A DNA stretch of 6,815 bases from Sulfurimonas sp. (lineage in GTDB: Bacteria > Campylobacterota > Campylobacteria > Campylobacterales > Sulfurimonadaceae), in assembly GCA_027066935.1 (NCBI GenBank), contig JAMOMX010000399.1, positions 1 to 6,815 on the forward strand, read 5' to 3'. Shown here piece by piece: positions 1 to 5,578 of this stretch. The notes beneath the pieces were generated by a model that saw only the letters and a program-made list of their open reading frames with translations, had not been told where the DNA came from and did not search any database. Every line of letters starts with the position of its first letter. Position 1 is the stretch's first letter. The translations under genes were made by a program, and so were the position numbers.

Positions 1-2235
1 TTATTTCGCGATGGAATTACATCAAAAGAGATACAACAAACACTTATTAAAACCGCAGTTGATAAAATAGACATCGATGCTCCAAACTGGACATTTGTTG
101 CATCTCGTCTATTTATATTTAACCTTTACCATCAAGTTAATGGTTTTACTGGTTATGGCTCACTAGAAAAATATTTTGACCGTGGCGTAAAAGAGGGGCG
201 TCTCCTTTTGGGTCTTAAAGAGATGTATGATATTGAAAGATTAGAAAAACATATCAAACCTGAGCGAGATTTCCAATTTAATTATTTAGGTGTAAAAACT
301 CTTTATGATAGATACCTAATCAAAGATAGTGATTCAGAACCCATAGAGCTTCCTCAGCATATGTTTATGGCAATTGCTATGTTCTTAGCACAAAGGGAAG
401 AGAACAAGCATGAGTGGGCTATAAAGTTCTATAACATGATATCTCTGTTTGAAGTTATGCTTGCAACTCCAACTCTATCAAACGCTAGAACTACTAGGCA
501 TCAACTCTCATCTTGCTACATTGGTTCTACTCCTGATAATATTGAGGGTATATTTGATTCATATCAAGAGATGGCAATGTTATCTAAATTTGGTGGAGGA
601 ATTGGTTGGGACTGGACTGGTATACGCTCAATGGGTTCATTTATTGATGGGCACAAAAATGCAGCTGGTGGAACTGTACCATTTTTAAAAATCACAAATG
701 ACATTGCTATAGCAGTTGATCAGCTTGGAACTCGAAAAGGTGCAATTGCAGTTTATATGGAACCATGGCATATCGATATAAATGACTTCTTAGACCTAAA
801 GAAAAACTCTGGAGAAGAGCGTCGTCGTGCTCATGACCTATTTCCTGCAATGTGGCTAAATGATCTATTTATGGAACGAGTACAACAAGATGATATTTGG
901 ACGCTTTTTGATCCTTATGATGTTGGAGATTTAGCTACACTTTATGGTGAAGAGTTTACTAAAAGATATAAAGAGTATGAAAATGATGAAACTATTATAA
1001 AAGAGATAATAAAAGCAAAAGATTTATGGAAAAAGATTCTTACATCTTATTTTGAAACTGGTTCCCCTTTTTTATGTTTTAAGGATAATGCAAACAGAGC
1101 TAATCCAAATTCTCATACTGGTGTTATTAGAAGTTCTAACCTTTGTACTGAAATTTTTCAAAATACCAATCCCAACCACTATAAAATTAAATTTATTTTT
1201 GAAAATGGTGAAAGTTTAAGTTATGAAGAAAATGAGATTGTTAAAGTTGATAGTGGTTTAGAAAAACCAGCTAAAAAAGTAACTGCACTTGACTCACTTG
1301 GTGGCATGCAAATATATGTAGTTGAAAAAGAAAAGATAAACGGTGATACTGCTGTTTGTAATCTTGCCTCAGTAAATCTTTCTCGAATAAATACAAAAGA
1401 TGAGATTAACCGCATTGTTCCTATTGCTATAAGATGTCTGGATAATGTAATTGATTTAAATTTTTATCCTATTGAAAAGGTAAAACGAACTAACATGAAA
1501 TCTCGCTCAATTGGTCTTGGTGTTATGGGTGAAGCTCAAATGTTAGCAGAATCAGCCATAACATGGGGAAGTCAAGAACATTTTGATAAGATAGATGAAA
1601 TTATGGAAGCCGTTTGTTATAACGCCATATCTGCTTCATCTGATATAGCGCTAGAAAAAGGAAGTTATGCAGAATATAAAGGCTCTAAATGGTCTAAAGG
1701 GATAATGCCACAAGACTGTGCAACTCCTGAAGTATTAAACCTTGTAGATCGTGGTGGCTTATTTGCTTCATCTTATGAGTGGGATGACTTACGCACTAAA
1801 GTTAAAAAGCAAGGTATGCGTAATGGTTATCTAATGGCTATCGCACCAACTTCATCTATCTCTATCTTAACTGGAACTACTCAAGCGATTGAGCCTGTCT
1901 TTAAAAGAAAATGGTATGAAGAAAATTTAAGTGGGCTTATCCCAGTTGTTGTTCCAAAGCTTTCACCTGATACGTGGGCTTATTATACACCAGCATATGA
2001 TTTAAACCAAACACTACTTGTAAAAGCTGCTGCAATTCGTCAAAAATGGATAGATCAAGGTCAATCATTAAATATCTTTATTACACTAGATAAAGCGAGT
2101 GGTAAATATCTAAATGAGATATATATGCTTGCTTGGAAATTAGGTCTTAAATCAACCTACTATCTTCGCTCTCAATCTCCAGAGATTGCTAATGATGTTG
2201 AAGATAGAAGTATGGAATGTGTAGGTTGTCAATAA
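1..2235 (+). CDS. nrdA: Class I ribonucleoside-diphosphate reductase, large (alpha) subunit, 5'-partial
   Basis: Cytoplasmic enzyme that reduces ribonucleoside diphosphates to deoxyribonucleotides, working with the radical-bearing small subunit NrdB (not in this window). The frame is open from base 1, so the true start lies upstream; the TTG at 208 is internal, since codons 1-69 already match the NrdA N-terminal region (DGITSKEIQ, then the SRLFIFNLY helix). Counting codons from base 1, C172 (SSCYIG) and C453 (AVCNLAS) match the redox pair C225/C462 of E. coli. N380, C382 and E384 (NLCTEI) match the active-site N437/C439/E441. Y720-Y721 match the radical-transfer tyrosines Y730/Y731. The C-terminal CVGC (740-743) is the thioredoxin/glutaredoxin-linked tail pair. 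C382 and C453 are 71 residues apart, against 23 in E. coli, so an insert of about 48 residues sits between them. 744 residues are visible; perhaps 40-50, including any remaining ATP-cone sequence, are missing. Identity is very secure. Confidence 0.97.
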   Translation, partial: LFRDGITSKEIQQTLIKTAVDKIDIDAPNWTFVASRLFIFNLYHQVNGFTGYGSLEKYFDRGVKEGRLLLGLKEMYDIERLEKHIKPERDFQFNYLGVKTLYDRYLIKDSDSEPIELPQHMFMAIAMFLAQREENKHEWAIKFYNMISLFEVMLATPTLSNARTTRHQLSSCYIGSTPDNIEGIFDSYQEMAMLSKFGGGIGWDWTGIRSMGSFIDGHKNAAGGTVPFLKITNDIAIAVDQLGTRKGAIAVYMEPWHIDINDFLDLKKNSGEERRRAHDLFPAMWLNDLFMERVQQDDIWTLFDPYDVGDLATLYGEEFTKRYKEYENDETIIKEIIKAKDLWKKILTSYFETGSPFLCFKDNANRANPNSHTGVIRSSNLCTEIFQNTNPNHYKIKFIFENGESLSYEENEIVKVDSGLEKPAKKVTALDSLGGMQIYVVEKEKINGDTAVCNLASVNLSRINTKDEINRIVPIAIRCLDNVIDLNFYPIEKVKRTNMKSRSIGLGVMGEAQMLAESAITWGSQEHFDKIDEIMEAVCYNAISASSDIALEKGSYAEYKGSKWSKGIMPQDCATPEVLNLVDRGGLFASSYEWDDLRTKVKKQGMRNGYLMAIAPTSSISILTGTTQAIEPVFKRKWYEENLSGLIPVVVPKLSPDTWAYYTPAYDLNQTLLVKAAAIRQKWIDQGQSLNIFITLDKASGKYLNEIYMLAWKLGLKSTYYLRSQSPEIANDVEDRSMECVGCQ

Positions 2236-2236
2236 G

Positions 2237-2575
2237 ATGCAACCACTGCATTCAAATAAACTAACTGATTTTTTAGATAGGTTTGTTAGTTTTGAAGATG
2301 GTGAATTTCGAGATATTAAGATTAAAAATCCAACGACTATAACACTAACATTTGCAACTCAAGATAAAAATAGAGCTTATGATTGGATAACTATAAAACT
2401 AGAATTCTCTAGCGTTAGCGATGCTTCTTTGATTGATAACAACAAATTATCATTTGTAGATATGAGTGATGGTATCAGTTTAGAAAATGATGGAACTTTT
2501 TTTGCTTTTAAAATATTAAATTCAACATGTCAAATAAAATCTTCAACTATAAAATTTGAAGAGGGGCAATTTTAA
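2237..2575 (+). CDS. Uncharacterised 112-residue protein between nrdA and fliW
   Basis: I do not recognise a named family. The ATG lies one base after the nrdA stop, which suggests translational coupling; only a weak TAGG (2222-2225) precedes it, so no independent Shine-Dalgarno is evident. The protein has no signal peptide or membrane segment and is probably cytoplasmic. A short amphipathic N-terminal stretch (LTDFLDRFVSFEDGEF, about residues 9-24) is followed by alternating polar/hydrophobic segments typical of beta strands (ITLTFATQ; DWITIKLEFSSVSDA; KLSFVDMSDGISL; TFFAFKI; SSTIKFEE). The W-x-x-I-K-L-E-F-S-x-V-S-D and L-S-F-x-D-M-S-D-G-I blocks look like conserved motifs of a small all-beta family found in scattered bacteria, but that is a memory-level impression. 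It is followed 12 bases later by fliW, so it probably shares the nrdA transcript. Coding status is supported by tight packing and regular protein-like composition; function is unknown. Confidence 0.8.
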   Translation: MQPLHSNKLTDFLDRFVSFEDGEFRDIKIKNPTTITLTFATQDKNRAYDWITIKLEFSSVSDASLIDNNKLSFVDMSDGISLENDGTFFAFKILNSTCQIKSSTIKFEEGQF

Positions 2576-2580
2576 AAGGA
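2574..2580 (+). promoter_or_regulatory. Ribosome binding site of fliW
   Basis: The sequence AAAAGGA overlaps the stop codon of the preceding gene and ends 7 bases before the ATG at 2588. This is a good Shine-Dalgarno at normal spacing. It fixes the fliW start and means that ribosomes terminating on the upstream gene finish right on this site. Confidence 0.7.
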
Positions 2581-2587
2581 TTCAAAT

Positions 2588-2971
2588 ATGGGTTATGAGA
2601 TAAAAGGAAATATACTAGGTTTTGAAAAAACATTAAATGTAGATATTCATAAAGTTGATGATCTATTTTCAACAATGATGGATATAGATGATGAAAATAT
2701 ATCATTTACTTTAGTAAATCCATATTTATTAAGGGAGTATTCATTTGATCTATCATCTGATATCAAAATACTTTTACAAATCAATGAAAACTCAAATATA
2801 AGTGTTTATAATATTGTTGTAATTCAAGAACCTTTAGAAAATTCTATAATAAATTTTTTAGCACCAATAGTTATTAATACTGATAATAATAAAGTAGCGC
2901 AAGCAGTTTTAGATAAAAAAAGACATCCAGAATTTGGAATGGCAGAGACCATTAAATCTTTTAGAGAATAA
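2588..2971 (+). CDS. fliW: Flagellar assembly factor FliW
   Basis: FliW is a small cytoplasmic beta-barrel protein. In the Bacillus subtilis and Campylobacter jejuni systems it binds either flagellin or the RNA-binding regulator CsrA: when flagellin accumulates it takes FliW, freeing CsrA to repress flagellin translation. The 127 residues match the family's usual length of about 125-150. Visible family features are an N-terminal G-x-I-x-GFEKT segment (residues 7-15), the FTLVNPYLL strand (40-48), and the strongly conserved EPLENSIINFLAPIVIN block (81-97), which matches the family pattern of an acidic proline-containing turn, then N-LxAPIVIN. A polar tail follows (KKRHPEFGMAE, about 110-120). 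The ATG at 2588 has a good ribosome binding site. It sits downstream of nrdA and an unknown gene rather than in a flagellar operon, and csrA and flagellin genes are not in view. Campylobacterota can carry more than one FliW paralogue, so which one this is cannot be said. Confidence 0.9.
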   Translation: MGYEIKGNILGFEKTLNVDIHKVDDLFSTMMDIDDENISFTLVNPYLLREYSFDLSSDIKILLQINENSNISVYNIVVIQEPLENSIINFLAPIVINTDNNKVAQAVLDKKRHPEFGMAETIKSFRE

Positions 2972-2977
2972 GTAATT

Positions 2978-2989
2978 TTTAATATTAAA
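2978..2989. repeat. 12-bp perfect AT palindrome after fliW
   Basis: TTTAATATTAAA is a perfect palindrome seven bases after the fliW stop, followed shortly by a T-rich stretch (CTGTTTTTAAG). It contains no G or C, so it would make a very weak hairpin. It could be a regulator site or chance in AT-rich DNA. It is not convincing as an intrinsic terminator. Confidence 0.25.
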
Positions 2990-3011
2990 TCTGTTTTTAA
3001 GTGAAATTAAA

Positions 3012-3017
3012 TACAAT
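3012..3017 (+). promoter_or_regulatory. Possible sigma-70-type -10 box for the signalling cassette
   Basis: TACAAT fits the TANAAT -10 pattern used in Campylobacterota. It is preceded by T-rich DNA (2975-3000), which in this phylum often takes the place of a -35 box. A start near 3023-3025 would leave a leader of about 17-20 bases before the ATG at 3042, with AAGG at 3032-3035 as a modest Shine-Dalgarno. This 70-base gap is the largest intergenic space in the window. The site is inferred from pattern only; AT-rich DNA gives many such matches. Confidence 0.4.
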
Positions 3018-3041
3018 GTGTAAATAAATATAAGGTTTGAT

Positions 3042-3398
3042 ATGAAATATTTAGTTACCGATGACTCTAAACTAGCAAGATTAACTTTAATAAAATCGTT
3101 AAAACCTCTCATTGGGGATGGTGTAATATTTCAGGCAGCTAATGGGGAAGAAGCTCTAAAAATTCTAAATGATGAAAAACCTGATATAGTTTTTTTAGAC
3201 TTAACCATGCCAGTTATGAGTGGGTATGAAGTTCTCCCAAAAATATTACAAATAAATCCAAATACAAAAGTAATAGTAGTATCAGCAGATATTCAAGAAA
3301 AAGCAAAAAAAACTGTTATTGAATTAGGTGCGCTACTTCATATACAAAAACCTATTAACAGTAAAAAAATGCAAAAAATTTTAGCATCAATAAGATAA
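3042..3398 (+). CDS. CheY-like single-domain response regulator
   Basis: A stand-alone receiver domain of 118 residues, matching the usual CheY length, with no DNA-binding or enzymatic output. All phosphorylation-site residues are present: acidic pair D7-D8, phospho-acceptor D53 (in VFLDLTMPVMSG), switch hydroxyl S81 (VVSAD) and K103 (QKP). The position three before that lysine, the CheY Y106 switch position, is H100 rather than an aromatic Tyr or Phe. The ATG at 3042 has a modest AAGG upstream. The gene ends three bases before a CheC-like phosphatase gene, which is followed by a histidine kinase, so its partners are almost certainly those two proteins. It must act by protein contact. Candidates are the flagellar motor switch, another phosphorelay protein, or an unlinked output protein; nothing here decides. 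I would not call it the chemotaxis CheY, because no other che genes are present. Confidence 0.93.
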   Translation: MKYLVTDDSKLARLTLIKSLKPLIGDGVIFQAANGEEALKILNDEKPDIVFLDLTMPVMSGYEVLPKILQINPNTKVIVVSADIQEKAKKTVIELGALLHIQKPINSKKMQKILASIR

Positions 3399-3401
3399 AA
3401 C

Positions 3402-4007
3402 ATGAATACTGCTGATTTGGTATTAACAGAAGATGAAAAAGATGTATTACAAGAGCTAATAAACATATCTTATGGAAGTGCTACAGCAGTGATTGCTGAG
3501 ATGCTTGATGCTTTTGCCTCATTAAGTATTCCAAAGATAGAAATTATTTGTACAAAAGAGCTTATAGCTAGGTCTAAAAAACTAAAAATGTCGAGCTATT
3601 TTTTTTCCTCTCAAGCATTTATAGGTGACTTTAGTGGGGAGTGTGCTTTTTTTATAGATGAAAAAAGTGCAAATAATTTAGCCAAACATTTAGAGTTGGA
3701 AGACAAAGAGGATTTAGATGATGCTATACTAGAGTTAACAAATGTTTTAACATCCTCTCTTATAACCAAGTTAGCACAAGAGGTAGATGCACAAGTTACA
3801 TATGCACCTCCAAATATATTTAAATTTCACTTAAGTGAAATTGGAGAAACTTCAGCAATTAAAAATAATTCTCAAGTTATAACTATACAAACACAACTTA
3901 ATTTTAAAGATCAAAAAATTCACGGTGAAATATTTATACTTACAAAAGATGGATCAATACAATGGCTCAAAAAGCAACTCAACAACATATTAGAATCAAT
4001 GATGTAG
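3402..4007 (+). CDS. CheC-type CheY-P phosphatase
   Basis: A soluble protein of 201 residues that should hydrolyse the aspartyl-phosphate on a CheY-like receiver. The CheC/FliY/CheX family active-site motif is D/S-x3-E-x2-N-x22-P, and it occurs twice with exact spacing: D14, E18, N21, P44 and D107, E111, N114, P137. Two intact sites and this length fit CheC (about 200 residues in Bacillus) rather than one-site CheX. The middle (about 68-98) carries the GDFSGECAFFIDEKSANNLA strand-helix unit of the family, and its counterpart in the second half is GEIFILTKDG (175-184). No FliN-like C-terminal domain is present, so it is not FliY. The start lies three bases after the response-regulator stop with little Shine-Dalgarno, which suggests coupling. 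Its last 46 bases overlap the kinase gene. By context its substrate is the adjacent regulator. I leave the symbol blank because it sits outside a chemotaxis cluster. Confidence 0.9.
   Translation: MNTADLVLTEDEKDVLQELINISYGSATAVIAEMLDAFASLSIPKIEIICTKELIARSKKLKMSSYFFSSQAFIGDFSGECAFFIDEKSANNLAKHLELEDKEDLDDAILELTNVLTSSLITKLAQEVDAQVTYAPPNIFKFHLSEIGETSAIKNNSQVITIQTQLNFKDQKIHGEIFILTKDGSIQWLKKQLNNILESMM
3948..3953 (+). promoter_or_regulatory. Ribosome binding site inside the cheC-like gene, deciding the kinase start
   Basis: GATGGA lies 8 bases before the ATG at 3962, within the coding sequence of the CheC-like gene. It supports the overlapping start. The next in-frame alternatives are only rare-type codons, such as the TTG near residue 28, which would delete the start of the first PAS domain. 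Confidence 0.45.
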
Positions 4008-5521
4008 AACAACAGATTGTATCAAATATTGATAATGGAGTATTGATACTTGATGATAATTTAGTGATTCACTATTATAACAAATGGCTGGAGTTATACA
4101 CAGGAATTAAAGAAAGCGAAGCCTTAGGAGAAAGGATTGATAGTTTATTTGAAGAGATAAAAGCAAAAACACTAACAAGAAAAATAAAAACTGCTCTTAA
4201 AATGAAATCTCCATCTTTTTATACAGCTAGTACCTCTAAATATTTAATTCCTATAAAAATAGATCAGATACAAACATCAAACTATACTAAGATGCAACAA
4301 GATGTGAGCATAATACCTTTTGATGTAGAGAAAAAACTCGTAGTATTAATTATAACCGACCAAACAGTTATGGCTAACACAAACTATTTATTAGAATCAA
4401 ACATTAAAAAAACTAAAGAATTAAATGATGAACTAATAAAAGATAGAGAGATAATTGATAAAAGAGTGTCATTATTAAAACTTGATATAAATGCAAACAT
4501 AACACAGGTGTCACAAGCTTATCTAGATCTTACAGGTTATGACAAAAAAGAATTTTTAAACCTTAATTATTTAAATTTTAAAAACATTAACATAGATGAT
4601 GAATTAAAAAATAATATACGCTCACATATGGAAAAACAAAGTATATATAAATTTAAGCATGAAACACTAACAAAAAAAAATGAAAAGCTATGGCTAGATT
4701 GTACTATAATTCCAGAGTACGATAACTTAACAAACCATATAGGCTATATACTATTTAAGGAAAACATTACAGCTTCTCAGCAGCTTATTTTACAACAAGA
4801 AGAGTTGCTAGCAAATTCTAAGTTTTCAGCTATGGGTGAAATAATAAATATGGTTGCACATCAATGGAGACAACCACTCTCAAATATCAGTTCTATTATA
4901 ACAAATATTATGGTACTGAAAGAGTTAGACACACTAGATGAAAAAACAGTTAATGATGCACATAGTTCAATTTTGGATACTGTTGCATCGTTATCTACAA
5001 CAGTAGACGATTTTTGTAATTTTTTTACTCTAGATAAAGAGTTATCAGAAGAGTTTGTTTATGTTGTTGTAATAAAATCTATACAATTTTTAAGAGATGA
5101 TTTTAAAACTTATAAGATTTCATTTATTCAAGAGATAGATAAAAGCATAAAAATATTAACATATAACAATGAACTTATACAAAGCTTGATGAGTATTTTT
5201 AAAAATTCATTAGAGGCACACATAGAATCAAAAAAAACTACTACCGAAAAAAAGATAGCCCTAAAAGTATCATTAGATACCAAATTTATATATTTTACTA
5301 TTATAGATAATGCTGGTGGAATTGACAAAGAAACAATGAAAAAAATATTTGAACCTTATTTTTCTACAAAATCTAAAAATGGGGCTGGTCTTGGATTGTA
5401 TACATGTAAAATAATAATTGAAGAGCATCTATCTGGAACCTTGAATATAAGTAGTAAAAAAGACAAAACAAAAATTTTAATCAAACTACCATTAAACATT
5501 AATGATATAAATATCAATTAA
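3962..5521 (+). CDS. Soluble PAS-PAS sensor histidine kinase
   Basis: A 519-residue histidine kinase with no signal peptide or membrane segment, so it senses something inside the cell. Order of parts: PAS-like domain at about 14-135 (IVSNIDNGVLILDDNLVIHYYN start); charged coiled-coil linker at about 143-168; second PAS at about 170-270 (LDINANITQVSQAYLDLTGY, closing GYILFKENIT); signalling helix at about 271-288; dimerisation/phosphotransfer domain with H-box AHQWRQPLSN and phospho-acceptor H300; ATPase domain with N-box around N415 (FKNSLEAH), G1 box DNAGG (449-453), F-box IFEPYFSTK (462-470) and G2 box GAGLGL (474-479). All catalytic boxes are intact. The second PAS lacks the N-x-x-R-H-P motif of FAD-binding Aer-type PAS domains, so the ligand is unknown. 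It overlaps the CheC-like gene by 46 bases, and its evident partner is the receiver encoded at 3042-3398. Arginine is mostly encoded by AGA. An A9 run lies at 4672-4680. Confidence 0.93.
   Translation: MAQKATQQHIRINDVEQQIVSNIDNGVLILDDNLVIHYYNKWLELYTGIKESEALGERIDSLFEEIKAKTLTRKIKTALKMKSPSFYTASTSKYLIPIKIDQIQTSNYTKMQQDVSIIPFDVEKKLVVLIITDQTVMANTNYLLESNIKKTKELNDELIKDREIIDKRVSLLKLDINANITQVSQAYLDLTGYDKKEFLNLNYLNFKNINIDDELKNNIRSHMEKQSIYKFKHETLTKKNEKLWLDCTIIPEYDNLTNHIGYILFKENITASQQLILQQEELLANSKFSAMGEIINMVAHQWRQPLSNISSIITNIMVLKELDTLDEKTVNDAHSSILDTVASLSTTVDDFCNFFTLDKELSEEFVYVVVIKSIQFLRDDFKTYKISFIQEIDKSIKILTYNNELIQSLMSIFKNSLEAHIESKKTTTEKKIALKVSLDTKFIYFTIIDNAGGIDKETMKKIFEPYFSTKSKNGAGLGLYTCKIIIEEHLSGTLNISSKKDKTKILIKLPLNINDININ
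5499..5521. repeat. Imperfect inverted repeat at the kinase stop codon
   Basis: TTAATGATAT (5499-5508), a two-base loop, then ATATCA-a-TTAA (5511-5521) pair with one bulged base. It covers the last kinase codons and stop. There is no following T-tract and no G/C-rich stem, so it is a poor terminator candidate. It could be a weak 3'-end hairpin or simply AT-rich DNA. Confidence 0.25.
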
Positions 5522-5543
5522 AATTATACCATTTCAAATAATA

Positions 5544-5552
5544 TGATATAAT
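5544..5552 (+). promoter_or_regulatory. Extended -10 promoter of gltA
   Basis: TGATATAAT matches the extended -10 consensus TG-n-TATAAT exactly, with TATAAT at 5547-5552. A start near 5558-5560 would give a leader of about 20 bases. No good -35 box is seen at 17 bases upstream (TTATAC at 5524-5529 is weak), which is normal for this phylum and for extended -10 promoters. It implies that gltA is transcribed independently of the signalling cassette. Confidence 0.7.
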
Positions 5553-5566
5553 TTTTCATAACTATT

Positions 5567-5572
5567 GAAAGG
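5567..5572 (+). promoter_or_regulatory. Ribosome binding site of gltA
   Basis: GAAAGG ends 6 bases before the ATG at 5579, which is normal spacing, and fixes the citrate synthase start. Confidence 0.65.
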
Positions 5573-5578
5573 TTAAAG

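Noticed and set aside
208..210. TTG as the start of nrdA
   Set aside because: The same frame is open from base 1 and the 69 upstream codons match NrdA sequence, so this is an internal leucine codon.
449..688. 79-codon + strand frame inside nrdA
   Set aside because: It lies wholly within a conserved part of nrdA in another frame and resembles no protein; it is an overlap artefact.
1147..1356. Intein in NrdA
   Set aside because: The insert is only about 48 residues, with no Cys/Ser at the N-junction, no terminal His-Asn and no Hint motifs; a built-in domain insert explains it better.
1221..1415. Reverse-strand frame opposite the NrdA insert
   Set aside because: It is antisense to solid coding sequence, with no Shine-Dalgarno and no recognisable protein features.
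2978..3001. Intrinsic terminator after fliW
   Set aside because: The stem is only A/T and the following T-run is interrupted; too weak to call.
2909..3112. Reverse-strand frame spanning the fliW/response-regulator gap
   Set aside because: It overlaps both the fliW end and the receiver N-terminus; its hydrophobic content follows from reading AT-rich DNA in reverse.
3402..4007. FliY or FliN-type motor switch protein
   Set aside because: There is no C-terminal FliN (SpoA) domain; the length and two-site layout match CheC.
5128..5328. Reverse-strand frame opposite the kinase ATPase domain
   Set aside because: It is antisense to the conserved N-box and G1 region and shows nothing protein-like.
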